A stretch of 8,073 nucleotides of DNA from Thermomicrobiaceae bacterium (GCA_007123655.1 SKKR01000579.1:1-8073), one strand, 5' to 3'; counted from the stretch's first letter, positions 1-6,886 are shown. Notes: generated from the letters alone by a model not told the origin. Made by a program: numbers and translations.

Positions 1-208
1 AGCTTGCGCACCGGCCCGGAAGTGTCTGTGGCCAGACCCACGCTGCTATCTTATCGGCAGGAGGCGATCGACTGATCCCTCGACGACGGCCTGGACGGCG
101 CAGTTGGTCTCGGCACCGGAGCGTTCGCCGGGCTGCAGGCTTCCGTTCCACGCAATCATCCAGAGGGAGTGTTGACGTCTGTGATCGATTCGGTCAGTGA
201 CACGCTGA
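1..208. other. Left-edge stretch with no supported gene
   Basis: No reading frame here has the length, start signal or recognisable protein needed for a gene call. On the plus strand one frame is open from base 1 to a stop at 73-75, so the last few codons of a gene entering from the left cannot be excluded. On the minus strand a 37-codon frame (about 46-159) has no ribosome binding site. An AGGAGG lies at 59-64 but no ATG, GTG or TTG follows at a usable distance. No clear hairpin plus T-run terminator for the minus-strand gene ending at 209 is visible. Confidence 0.5.
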
Positions 209-895
209 TCAGGCCGGGCGGACCATTCCTTCTTCGTTCAGGCGGCGCAACTGGTCGATCACGCGAAGCGTGCTGAGTCCAGCGGCTCCGGCGAGATCCT
301 CGATCGTCCGGGGTCGGTCCAACAGGATCTCGACCGGACACGGCTCATCGTCCGCCCGGGCCACGTCGTCCGGCACGTCCCGCGTGCGCACCCAGCTCGA
401 CCAGCGAGCGTACCCGGCCTGTTCCGCGCTGCCGATCTCCTCTTCCCAGCGCGCCGCGCTCAGGACGAGTTGCTGGGGAGACTGGTTGATCCGGAGCGGT
501 GCCACGCGCGGGATCGCGGCGACGGTGGCTTCGAAATCGCCGCTGGACCAGGTGAGCACGGGGTACACCAGACACTCCAGCTGGCGCTCGGTGAAGAACT
601 CCCAGGCGTGGGACGACAGAAGCGCCCGGGCGATCAGGCTGAGGCCAGTCAGACCGCCGTCGCCTTCAATGAAGTCGAGCTGGGATTTAACATCATCGCC
701 GAGCCACTCGATCCGTCGTATCTCATCAACCAGGTTCCAGTGCTCGGCCCCAGCGCCGCTCACCCGGCCGCGGTCCACATACACCACGTGCGCCGGGGAG
801 TCTTCCTGCCAGATCCGCACCTCTCCGGTCCTCCCGGAGATCTGAAAGAGCTGGAGAATGTCGCCGAGCGAGAACTCTTCCAGGTTTCCGCGCAC
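209..895 (-). CDS. DUF4388 domain protein with C-terminal winged helix
   Basis: This is a 228-aa soluble protein with no signal peptide or membrane segment. Residues 3-28 (GNLEEFSLGDILQLFQISGR then TGEVRI) are the hallmark opening of DUF4388, the domain of PatA-like regulators in cyanobacteria, Deinococcus and Chloroflexota. The domain probably extends to about residue 130. Residues 187-228 look like a small winged-helix module, with an 'IEDLAGAAGLS' helix, a recognition helix 'VIDQLRRLNEEG' and a terminal 'MVRP' wing. The start is GTG at 893-895. It is chosen because GGGAGG (plus-strand 901-906) lies 5 nt upstream and the DUF4388 motif starts at once after it. The gene lies 52 bp downstream of a glycosyltransferase on the same strand and is probably cotranscribed with it. 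Family knowledge suggests a signalling or regulatory adaptor, often linked to motility or surface functions. The actual partner and DNA target are unknown. It has no receiver, kinase or Roadblock domain. Confidence 0.82.
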   Translation of the reverse strand: MRGNLEEFSLGDILQLFQISGRTGEVRIWQEDSPAHVVYVDRGRVSGAGAEHWNLVDEIRRIEWLGDDVKSQLDFIEGDGGLTGLSLIARALLSSHAWEFFTERQLECLVYPVLTWSSGDFEATVAAIPRVAPLRINQSPQQLVLSAARWEEEIGSAEQAGYARWSSWVRTRDVPDDVARADDEPCPVEILLDRPRTIEDLAGAAGLSTLRVIDQLRRLNEEGMVRPA

Positions 896-906
896 TTCTA
901 CCTCCC
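896..906 (-). promoter_or_regulatory. Shine-Dalgarno fixing the GTG start of the DUF4388 gene
   Basis: Read on the minus strand this is GGGAGG, five spacer bases (TAGAA), then GTG. It decides the start codon of the DUF4388 gene. It sits inside the 45-bp untranslated stretch after the glycosyltransferase stop codon (TAG at 948-950), consistent with independent ribosome loading on a shared message. Confidence 0.75.
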
Positions 907-947
907 ACGTTGCCGTGCGCCGGCGCCGGCGTGTTCACGTTCGCCGG

Positions 948-1703
948 CTACCGATCGCTCGCGTACCGGCCCCTGAAATCGTTCAGCCGAACCTGAAATA
1001 CATCCTTCAGCATAAGGAGTCCGTCAATACCCGGCCTCACCTTGCTCCCCGAGACATGCTTCCAGACAACGGGCAACTCGTGGATCCGGTAGCCACGCTT
1101 GCGAGCCAGATAGAGGAGTTCCACGTCGAAGCCGGTGACGCGGGGCCCTTTGACCTCCCGAACGTCGTCCGGATAGAGGACGGCGCTCGCGAACAAATCG
1201 GTTGCCACCGCGCGACGGAAGCCTTTGAAGCCACACTGTGTGTCCCTGATGCCCGGCAGCAGCACCGCCTGAACCACGTAGTTGTACAGCCTGCCCATCC
1301 AGTGCCGGTGAATCGGTTCTCCCTGCCGTTCGGCCCCGGTGCCCTCCCGCGATCCGATCACCACATCCCAGTCGTTGTTCAGCAGTTGATACGCCTCATC
1401 GACATACGAGATCGGTGTCGCGAGATCGGCGTCCGTAAAGATGATGGTCTCACCGGTAGCTGCCGCGACGCCGGAGCGGACGGCAAGCGCTTTGCCACCG
1501 TGCCGAAGCCGGAGATGGCGAACGCTCGGCCAGCGCTGTGTTGCCTCGCCCGCCAGCTCCGCTGTCCGATCAGTACTCCCGTCGTCGGCGATGATGACCT
1601 CAAAGCTGACGGACATCGATTTCAGGAATCGACACGTTTCATCCACCGTCGAGGGCAACCGTTGCTCTTCGTTGTACGCCGGAATGATGATAGAGAGGTC
1701 CAT
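948..1703 (-). CDS. GT2 family glycosyltransferase, dolichyl-phosphate glucose synthase (ALG5)-like
   Basis: This is a 251-aa single-domain GT-A enzyme without membrane segments, about the size of the catalytic part of ALG5/DPG-synthase relatives. Visible motifs are IIIPAYNEEQRL at residues 5-16 and DDGSTDRT at 40-47 (nucleotide binding). GGKALAVRSG at 69-78 corresponds to the usual GKG-AVR-G. DADLATP at 91-97 is the metal-binding DxD, GSRE is at 117-120, DTQCGFKGFRR at 154-164, and GFDVELLYLARKRGY with ELPVVW at 191-214. The D-QCGFK and FD-E-L blocks are typical of enzymes moving a sugar from a nucleotide donor to a polyprenyl-phosphate carrier. This cytoplasmic-face role is inferred from the family; donor and acceptor cannot be read from the sequence. 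The start is the ATG at 1701-1703. The frame stays open 28 codons further upstream, but that extension is Arg/Pro-rich, lies in the promoter leader and precedes the canonical first beta strand. It is first in a two-gene minus-strand unit. Confidence 0.9.
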   Translation of the reverse strand: MDLSIIIPAYNEEQRLPSTVDETCRFLKSMSVSFEVIIADDGSTDRTAELAGEATQRWPSVRHLRLRHGGKALAVRSGVAAATGETIIFTDADLATPISYVDEAYQLLNNDWDVVIGSREGTGAERQGEPIHRHWMGRLYNYVVQAVLLPGIRDTQCGFKGFRRAVATDLFASAVLYPDDVREVKGPRVTGFDVELLYLARKRGYRIHELPVVWKHVSGSKVRPGIDGLLMLKDVFQVRLNDFRGRYASDR

Positions 1704-1763
1704 CAAGCGGATCCCAGGCACGGAGTCAGGTACGTGACCGGCAGACACGCGGACCGGCCGTAT

Positions 1764-1784
1764 CCGGCGCGAGCCCCGCGCCGG
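1764..1784 (-). repeat. Perfect 8-bp GC inverted repeat in the glycosyltransferase leader
   Basis: CCGGCGCG (1764-1771), a 5-base loop and CGCGCCGG (1777-1784) form a perfect 8-bp stem. It falls just downstream of the proposed minus-strand -10 element, so it would lie within about the first 5 to 25 nt of the glycosyltransferase mRNA. No T-run follows on either strand, so a terminator is unlikely. A 5' stabilising stem or a regulator site is possible; the function is inferred only. Confidence 0.5.
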
Positions 1785-1794
1785 CACCCGGCAG

Positions 1795-1803
1795 ATTGTA
1801 GCA
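1795..1803 (-). promoter_or_regulatory. Extended -10 promoter for the glycosyltransferase/DUF4388 unit
   Basis: On the minus strand this reads TGC-TACAAT, an extended -10 with five of six matches to TATAAT. The -35 hexamer at 17 bp spacing is poor (ACCGCC), so promoter strength would rest on the TG extension. Transcription would start near 1788, leaving a leader of about 85 nt and excluding the upstream alternative start at 1787. The element mirrors the uvrA -10. Confidence 0.5.
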
Positions 1804-1871
1804 GCCGGGGGCTCCCGGGCGGTGTCGTTCTTCCCGTCTCCGAGCTTCGGGTCACGCCCTATGAGGAATCG

Positions 1872-1900
1872 CTGTCAATATCCCCGAGGGCTGCTACAAT
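1872..1900 (+). promoter_or_regulatory. uvrA promoter (CTGTCA-17-TGC.TACAAT)
   Basis: A -35 CTGTCA (1872-1877) is separated by exactly 17 bp from a -10 TACAAT (1895-1900). TGC immediately precedes the -10, giving an extended -10. The expected start is near 1907, giving a 5' leader of about 53 nt before the uvrA ATG. I see no CGAAC-N4-GTTCG type LexA site around it, so SOS control of uvrA is not evident by eye. Confidence 0.7.
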
Positions 1901-1959
1901 AGCCTTCTGGCAGATCGTTTGTTCGACTTTCCAACCACAACGACCCTCAGGGACACCGG

Positions 1960-4851
1960 ATGGCCAGCGACACAATCATCGTCCGAGGCGCTCGCGAGCA
2001 TAACCTGAAGAACATCGACGTCGAGATCCCCCGGGAGAAGCTGGTACTGCTCACCGGGCTCTCGGGTTCCGGGAAATCGAGCCTCGCCTTCGACACCATC
2101 TATGCCGAAGGGCAGCGGCGTTATGTCGAGTCCCTGTCGGCCTACGCCCGCCAGTTCCTCGGGCTCATGGAGAAACCGGACGTCGACCAGATCGACGGAC
2201 TCTCTCCGGCCATCTCGATCGACCAGAAGAGCGCGTCCCGCAACCCACGCTCGACTGTCGGGACGGTTACCGAGATCCACGACCACCTGCGGCTGCTCTA
2301 CGCCCGGATCGGACATCCGCACTGTCCGGAGTGCGACCGGCCAATCGCCACCCAGTCCGTTCAGCAGATGGCCGAGCAGATCCAGAATCTCCCGGATGGC
2401 AGCCGGCTAATGATCCTTGCGCCGCTTATCCGGGACCGCAAGGGGGAGCACCAGGGAATTCTGGAAGATGTCCGGAAAGCAGGATTCGCTCGTGTTCGCG
2501 TCAACGGCGAGGTGCACGACATCGATGACGACATCAAGCTCGGCCGGTACTACCGGCACACCATCGAGGTTGTTGTGGACCGGATCGTCGTGCGCCAGGA
2601 ATCGGAGGACGACGCCCACGCCGCCCGGATCCGGTTGATCGACTCGCTCGAAACAGCGCTCAAACTCGGGAGCGGTGTTGCGACCGCCGCGATCGTCGAC
2701 GGCGAAGAGATGATGTTCTCCGAGCACTTCGCCTGTGCGCACTGCGGGCTCAGCTTCGGGGAACTCGAGCCGCGGAGCTTCTCGTTCAACAGCCCGCACG
2801 GCGCCTGTCCGGAGTGCGACGGCATCGGCGTCCGCCGAGAGTTCGACGCCCAGCTCGTCGTTCCGGACCAGGATCTGACACTTTCCCAGGGCGCGATCGC
2901 CCCGTGGTTCCGTCCGGGCCGGGATGGTACGACCTGGTACACAGCGTTGCTGGAGGCGATGTCCGAAGAGTACGAGATCCCGCTGGATGTTCCATTCCGG
3001 AAGTTGTCCGAAGAGCACCAGAAACTGGTCCTGGACGGCACGAAAGGGAAGAAGATCAAGGTCCAGTACCGTTCCCGCTCCGGAAGACGGCGCTCCTACT
3101 CGGTGCCCTACGAGGGGGTGCTGCCGCACCTCCGGCGGCGGTACAACTCGACCTCGTCCGATTACATCCGAAACGAACTCGAGCAGTTCATGGCGACTCG
3201 GCCGTGCCCGGCGTGTAACGGCGCCCGGCTCAAACCGCAGGCCCGAGCGGTCCGGATCGCCGGTCGGTCCATTGATCAACTCAGCGCAGCTTCGATCGAA
3301 GACGCGGCGGCATTCGTCAATGAACTCCGCCGGGAGGATGAGCATGCTCCGCTGACCGAACGGGAGCGCATGATCGGGAGACAGTTGCTCAAGGAGACCG
3401 GCGAACGGCTCGGGTTTCTGGTTGATGTCGGGCTCGAGTATCTGACGCTCGACCGCGGCGCCGCGTCACTCTCCGGCGGGGAAGCCCAGCGCATCCGGCT
3501 GGCGACGCAGATTGGCAGCCGGCTGATGGGCGTGCTGTACATCCTGGACGAACCGAGCATCGGGCTCCACCAGCGCGACAACGCCCGGTTAATCCAGACG
3601 TTGCTCTCGCTTCGGGATCTCGGCAACACGCTCATCGTCGTCGAGCACGATGAAGAGACGATTCGTTCGTCGGACTGGGTCATCGATATCGGCCCCGGAG
3701 CCGGTGAACACGGTGGATACGTCGTGGCCGCAGGAGATGTAAACGACATCGAGCGAACGCCCGACTCCCTGACCGGCCAGTATCTGAGCGGCCAGAAAGT
3801 CATCGCAATTCCATCGCACCGCCGGGAGGGGAACGGAAAGCGACTGGTGGTCCACGGTGCCCGGGAGAACAACCTGCAGAGCGTCGAAGTGGAGATTCCG
3901 CTGGGAACGTTCGTCAGCGTGACCGGTGTGTCGGGTTCCGGAAAGAGCACGCTGATCACGGACACGTTGACCAGACGCCTGGCCCAGGTGCTTCACCGGG
4001 CCCGGGAGCGTCCCGGAGCACACGACCGGATCGAAGGAATCGAACATCTGGACAAGGTGATCGAGATCGACCAGAGCCCGATCGGCCGGACACCACGGTC
4101 GAACCCTGCCACCTATACCGGAGCGTTTACACCGATCCGGGAACTTTTCGCCTCGATGCCGGAGGCAAAAGCGCGGGGATACAAGCCGGGAAGGTTCTCC
4201 TTCAACGTTAAGGGTGGCCGCTGTGAGGCGTGCCAGGGCGAGGGAATCATCGCGATCGAGATGCAGTTCCTGCCGGATATTCATGTCCCGTGCGAGGAGT
4301 GCCGCGGTCGCCGGTACAACGAAGAGGCGCTGCAGATCACCTACCGCGACCGGAACATCGCCGACGTGCTGGAGATGACCGTTGAGGAAGCGCTGGCGTT
4401 CTTCGAGAACATCCCCAAGATTCGCAACAAGATGCAGACACTGTTCGATGTCGGGCTTGGCTACATCAAGCTCGGCCAGCCCGCGACGACGCTTTCCGGC
4501 GGGGAAGCCCAGCGCATCAAGCTCAGTGCGGAACTGAGCCGGCGCGCAACCGGCAAAACGCTCTATATTCTGGACGAGCCGACCACAGGCCTGCACTTCG
4601 CCGACATCGAGAAGCTGCTGGGCGTCCTGCAGCGGTTGACCGACAACGGCAACACCGTCATCGTCATCGAACACAACCTGGACGTGATCAAGAGCGCGGA
4701 CTGGCTGATCGACCTTGGACCCGAGGGCGGCAACGGCGGCGGGCGCGTGGTCGCCACCGGCACGCCGGAGCAGGTCGCAACGGTCGACCATTCGTACACC
4801 GGCCACGCCTTGCGATCGGTCCTTCCGGTACAGGTCGCTGTAGCGGATTAG
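1960..4851 (+). CDS. uvrA: Excinuclease ABC subunit A (UvrA)
   Basis: UvrA is the damage-sensing ATPase of nucleotide excision repair. Dimeric UvrA with UvrB scans DNA and loads UvrB at bulky lesions for incision by UvrC. The protein is full length (963 aa; E. coli UvrA is 940). The first ATPase has Walker [10 protein letters not shown] at 33-41, signature LSGGEAQ at 504-510 and Walker B ILDEP at 528-532. The second has GVSGSGKST at 656-664, LSGGEAQ at 845-851 and ILDEP at 870-874. CxxC pairs sit at 122/125, 259/262, 283/286, 416/419, 755/758 and 778/781, which can furnish three zinc modules as in Gram-positive-type UvrA. The damage-contact segment [18 protein letters not shown] lies between Walker A and signature of the second half. 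The ATG follows AGGGA (1949-1953) by 6 nt. It is divergent from the glycosyltransferase and has no visible uvrB or uvrC neighbour. Nothing is truncated or missing. Confidence 0.98.
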   Translation: MASDTIIVRGAREHNLKNIDVEIPREKLVLLTGLSGSGKSSLAFDTIYAEGQRRYVESLSAYARQFLGLMEKPDVDQIDGLSPAISIDQKSASRNPRSTVGTVTEIHDHLRLLYARIGHPHCPECDRPIATQSVQQMAEQIQNLPDGSRLMILAPLIRDRKGEHQGILEDVRKAGFARVRVNGEVHDIDDDIKLGRYYRHTIEVVVDRIVVRQESEDDAHAARIRLIDSLETALKLGSGVATAAIVDGEEMMFSEHFACAHCGLSFGELEPRSFSFNSPHGACPECDGIGVRREFDAQLVVPDQDLTLSQGAIAPWFRPGRDGTTWYTALLEAMSEEYEIPLDVPFRKLSEEHQKLVLDGTKGKKIKVQYRSRSGRRRSYSVPYEGVLPHLRRRYNSTSSDYIRNELEQFMATRPCPACNGARLKPQARAVRIAGRSIDQLSAASIEDAAAFVNELRREDEHAPLTERERMIGRQLLKETGERLGFLVDVGLEYLTLDRGAASLSGGEAQRIRLATQIGSRLMGVLYILDEPSIGLHQRDNARLIQTLLSLRDLGNTLIVVEHDEETIRSSDWVIDIGPGAGEHGGYVVAAGDVNDIERTPDSLTGQYLSGQKVIAIPSHRREGNGKRLVVHGARENNLQSVEVEIPLGTFVSVTGVSGSGKSTLITDTLTRRLAQVLHRARERPGAHDRIEGIEHLDKVIEIDQSPIGRTPRSNPATYTGAFTPIRELFASMPEAKARGYKPGRFSFNVKGGRCEACQGEGIIAIEMQFLPDIHVPCEECRGRRYNEEALQITYRDRNIADVLEMTVEEALAFFENIPKIRNKMQTLFDVGLGYIKLGQPATTLSGGEAQRIKLSAELSRRATGKTLYILDEPTTGLHFADIEKLLGVLQRLTDNGNTVIVIEHNLDVIKSADWLIDLGPEGGNGGGRVVATGTPEQVATVDHSYTGHALRSVLPVQVAVAD

Positions 4852-5094
4852 GTCCACGAACGTCACCAGCGCGCCGAGATATTCGCGAACACCGACGCTC
4901 TCAGCATGCAGCCTGGACGGTTCCCGACGGATTCGCTCGGGCCTGACCGCGTCCGGCGAGGCCCGCCTGACTTCCAGACCTGTCTCAGACACCGTCCAAC
5001 CGTCCCGACGCTATGGCGCTGGCTGGCATTCCAGCCGCCAGCACTGCATTCTTGCCATGCGCGTTTGTCATCTCCCTGTCACCGTGTCAGAGTA
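4852..5094. other. Non-coding stretch downstream of uvrA
   Basis: About 240 bp lie between the uvrA stop and the next promoter. A plus-strand frame is open from an ATG at 4906, but it has no ribosome site and an unconserved-looking Arg/Pro-rich product, and the promoter and true start of the next gene lie inside it. A minus-strand frame starting at 4992 runs antisense into uvrA and reads fairly coding-like for about 45 codons, but I recognise nothing in it. Contents I can name are the hairpin at 5018-5042 and a small perfect palindrome TGTCTCAGACA at 4981-4991. Confidence 0.5.
5018..5042 (+). terminator. uvrA: Possible hairpin terminator after uvrA
   Basis: The arms GCTGGCTGG (5018-5026) and CCAG...CCAGC (5031-5042) can pair as 9 bp around a CATT loop, with a 3-nt bulge on the right arm. 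The following bases (ACTGCATTCTTG) are only mildly T-rich, so this is a weak intrinsic terminator or just a structured 3' end. It is the best candidate between uvrA and the next promoter. Confidence 0.3.
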
Positions 5095-5123
5095 TTGACA
5101 AGTTGTCTGCCGAGGACTACTAT
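5095..5123 (+). promoter_or_regulatory. Near-consensus sigma-70-type promoter of the secreted protein gene
   Basis: A perfect -35 TTGACA (5095-5100), a 17-bp spacer and -10 TACTAT (5118-5123) make this the strongest promoter match in the window. Transcription would begin near 5130, leaving an untranslated leader of about 120 nt before the ATG at 5251. It implies substantial housekeeping expression of the exported protein. Confidence 0.75.
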
Positions 5124-5171
5124 GCGCGTAGAGACTCGCCAGGGCGAATTCGGGATGTTCGCGATACCGGT

Positions 5172-5181
5172 TGAGATCTCA
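5172..5181. repeat. 10-bp perfect palindrome in the leader (TGAGATCTCA)
   Basis: TGAGATCTCA is a perfect dyad about 45 nt downstream of the predicted transcription start. It could be an operator half-site arrangement, but one 10-bp palindrome is easily found by chance. Its right half is followed by GACA, repeating the TCTCAGACA found at 4983-4991 on the other side of the promoter. Confidence 0.3.
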
Positions 5182-5195
5182 GACAGTGAGCGCTT

Positions 5196-5214
5196 TCGAG
5201 CGAGCGGCGCTCGA
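5196..5214 (+). repeat. 7-bp hairpin in the 5' leader of the secreted protein gene
   Basis: TCGAGCG (5196-5202), loop AGCGG and CGCTCGA (5208-5214) make a perfect 7-bp stem about 27 nt upstream of the Shine-Dalgarno. No T-run follows, so it is not an intrinsic terminator. It may stabilise the leader or be a regulator site. No known riboswitch fold is recognised around it. Confidence 0.4.
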
Positions 5215-5250
5215 GAGCAGGGCAAATTCAAGTGTGGGAAGGGAGATGCC

Positions 5251-6864
5251 ATGCGCAGGGCTCTGATTCTGGCCCTCGGGCTACTTGTTGCGTCGCTGGC
5301 GCCAGCCGCCGCAAGCGAGACAAGTGACGACCCATTTGCGGATTGGGCAAACGGGGACCATTGCGAGACCTTCGAAGCCACTGGCTACGAAGTCTGCTCG
5401 GTTTTCCTCGATTACTGGCACACGTACGGGGGACTGGAGATCTTCGGTTATCCGATAACCGACGCGTTCGAAGAAGACGGCATGATGGTTCAGTACTTCC
5501 AGCGTGCTCGCCTGGAGCACCAGCCTGGTGTCTGGCCGGAGCGGTTCGATGTCCTGCAGGGGCTGCTCGGCGCGGAACTGACCGCGGGCATTCGGGATCA
5601 GGCGCCGTTCCAGCCGGCTGACGAGGCAATCGGCGATTGCGCCTACTTCGCCGCAACCGGCCACAATGTCTGCGATCAGTTCCTCGAGCGATGGCAGATG
5701 TCCGGCGGCCTTCCGGTATTCGGATATCCGATCTCGGAAGCGTTCGAAGATGAAGACGGCATGCTGGTCCAGTACTTCCAGCGTCAGCGCATGGAGTATC
5801 AGCCGAGCGTCTGGCCCGAGCGACATGACGTCCTGCTCGGACTCCTGGGCTCTGAGACGTTGGCAGCCGACGTCCCGGAACCTGAACCCGAACCGCAGCC
5901 GGAACTGACCGTTGTTGCCGGTGACCTGGTTCACCCGCGTGGCATTCTGGCGACTGACGCCGGCCTCTACATCGCCGAGGCGGGATCCGGCGGTGACGGT
6001 CCCTGCATCACGCTTGCGACCGGCGACGAAGGTTGCCTGGGCATGTCCGGCGCTATCACGCTTCTCGATGACGCGGGGCAGAACCGGATCGCCGAGGGCA
6101 TCGCCTCCCTCGTCGAAGAGACAGGCGAAGGCATCGGTGTTCACGACATCGCCGTCGATGACGAAGGCAACATCTACGCCGTCGTTGGCATGGGGGCGCC
6201 ACCAGCCGCGCGCGCTGAACTCGGCGACGACGGCGCTATGCTCGCCACGGTCATTCACGTCGACGATGAAGGCAATGCGCACATCGTTGCAGACCTCGCC
6301 GAGCACGAAGAAGTTGAGAATCCGGACGGTACTGAACTCGACACCAATCCGTACGGAATCGCCTGGGATGGCGACGTTGAGACCGTCGCCGTTCTCGAGA
6401 CGCGCATGGTTGAGCCGCCGCCGTTCATCGAGGCGCCGGTGATCCCGATGGAGTCGGTCCCGACCAACGTCGCGGTCGGCCCGGACGGCAACTACTACGT
6501 CAGCGAACTGACCGGCTTCCCGTTCCCGGTCGGAGGCGCAAACATCCATCAGATCACGCCGGACGGTGACGTTTCCGTCTACGCGGAAGGGTTCACCAAT
6601 CTGGGAGATCTGACGTTCGATGCCGACGGCAACCTCTGGGTGGTCGAGATCCTGGCAGGCGGGCTTCTGAACGCCGATCCGGAGGATCCGTCCACGCTCG
6701 CGAGCCGGATCGTTAAAATCGATTCGGACGGGAACCAGACGGAGTACATGTTCCAGGGGATGGCGTTCGCGACCGGGATTCAGGTCGGGGCGGACGGCGA
6801 GATCTATGTTGTCAACCTCGCCGTGACACCGAACGCGCACGTGCTGCGGATCGATCTGCCCTAG
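5251..6864 (+). CDS. Secreted tandem-repeat protein with ScyD/ScyE-like beta-propeller
   Basis: This is a 537-aa exported protein. Residues 1-22 form a signal peptide (MRRA, hydrophobic LILALGLLVASLA, then PAAAS), with likely cleavage by signal peptidase I near residue 22. There is no lipobox Cys. Two homologous segments follow, about residues 35-110 and 128-204. Each carries C-x10-C (38/49 and 130/141), ATG, GGL--FGYPI, VQYFQR and VWPER-DVL--LLG; such repeats are frequent in Chloroflexota exoproteins. A PEPEPEPQPE linker (209-218) leads to a propeller of about 320 residues with NHL-like blades: PRGILATDAGLYIAEAG (229), VHDIAVDDEGNIYAVVG (297), NVAVGPDGNYYVSELTGFPF (406), DLTFDADGNLWVVE (453) and GIQVGADGEIYVVN (509). 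This matches the ScyD/ScyE family, named from the cyanobacterial scytonemin locus, though no scytonemin genes are nearby. The role is probably extracellular binding or scaffolding; no catalytic residues are evident. The ATG is preceded by AAGGGAG with a 5-nt gap. It is monocistronic, with its own promoter and terminator. Confidence 0.85.
   Translation: MRRALILALGLLVASLAPAAASETSDDPFADWANGDHCETFEATGYEVCSVFLDYWHTYGGLEIFGYPITDAFEEDGMMVQYFQRARLEHQPGVWPERFDVLQGLLGAELTAGIRDQAPFQPADEAIGDCAYFAATGHNVCDQFLERWQMSGGLPVFGYPISEAFEDEDGMLVQYFQRQRMEYQPSVWPERHDVLLGLLGSETLAADVPEPEPEPQPELTVVAGDLVHPRGILATDAGLYIAEAGSGGDGPCITLATGDEGCLGMSGAITLLDDAGQNRIAEGIASLVEETGEGIGVHDIAVDDEGNIYAVVGMGAPPAARAELGDDGAMLATVIHVDDEGNAHIVADLAEHEEVENPDGTELDTNPYGIAWDGDVETVAVLETRMVEPPPFIEAPVIPMESVPTNVAVGPDGNYYVSELTGFPFPVGGANIHQITPDGDVSVYAEGFTNLGDLTFDADGNLWVVEILAGGLLNADPEDPSTLASRIVKIDSDGNQTEYMFQGMAFATGIQVGADGEIYVVNLAVTPNAHVLRIDLP
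5353..5580 (+). repeat. First copy of the exoprotein repeat (in-frame)
   Basis: This encodes residues 35-110 of the secreted protein. Landmarks are Cys38, Cys49, GGLEIFGYPI, VQYFQR and VWPERFDVLQGLLG. It matches the second copy with a spacing of 92 residues at the Cys pair and 93 at the VWPER block, so the copies differ by one inserted residue. DNA identity is still visible, for example a shared 15-mer CAGTACTTCCAGCGT. Confidence 0.85.
5632..5862 (+). repeat. Second copy of the exoprotein repeat (in-frame)
   Basis: This encodes residues 128-204. Landmarks are Cys130, Cys141, GGLPVFGYPI, VQYFQR and VWPERHDVLLGLLG. It keeps the same C-x10-C spacing as the first copy and carries the one extra residue, in the EDEDGM turn. 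It is followed directly by the Pro/Glu linker that joins the repeats to the propeller. Confidence 0.85.
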
Positions 6865-6886
6865 CGGATCAACGCGGTAAACCGTG

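Noticed and set aside
1704..1787. 28-codon upstream extension of the glycosyltransferase
   Set aside because: It starts at about the transcription start of the proposed promoter and covers the leader hairpin. Family members begin at the first beta strand encoded just after ATG 1703.
1872..1959. LexA/SOS operator upstream of uvrA
   Set aside because: No CGAAC-N4-GTTCG or CTG-N10-CAG dyad with proper spacing is visible around the promoter or leader.
858..2003. 381-codon plus-strand open frame across the glycosyltransferase and divergent spacer
   Set aside because: It is antisense to the GT2 motifs, crosses both promoters and overlaps the uvrA start. The product is unlike any family.
4938..4963. 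CGGGCCT/AGGCCCG inverted repeat as the uvrA terminator
   Set aside because: The stem is only 7 bp with a large loop and no T-run follows.
2407..4992. Long minus-strand open frames (312 and 467 codons) opposite uvrA
   Set aside because: Their codons lie opposite uvrA, whose motifs are fully intact on the plus strand. High GC keeps antisense frames open; the products have no recognisable domains.
4906..5250. N-terminal extension of the secreted protein to ATG 4906
   Set aside because: It would bury a clear signal peptide 115 residues inside the protein. The TTGACA promoter and the AAGGGAG ribosome site lie downstream of that ATG.
5281..6840. 519-codon minus-strand open frame opposite the secreted protein gene
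   Set aside because: The plus-strand gene has a signal peptide, repeats, propeller motifs, promoter, ribosome site and terminator. The antisense product is low-information and Arg/Asp-rich.
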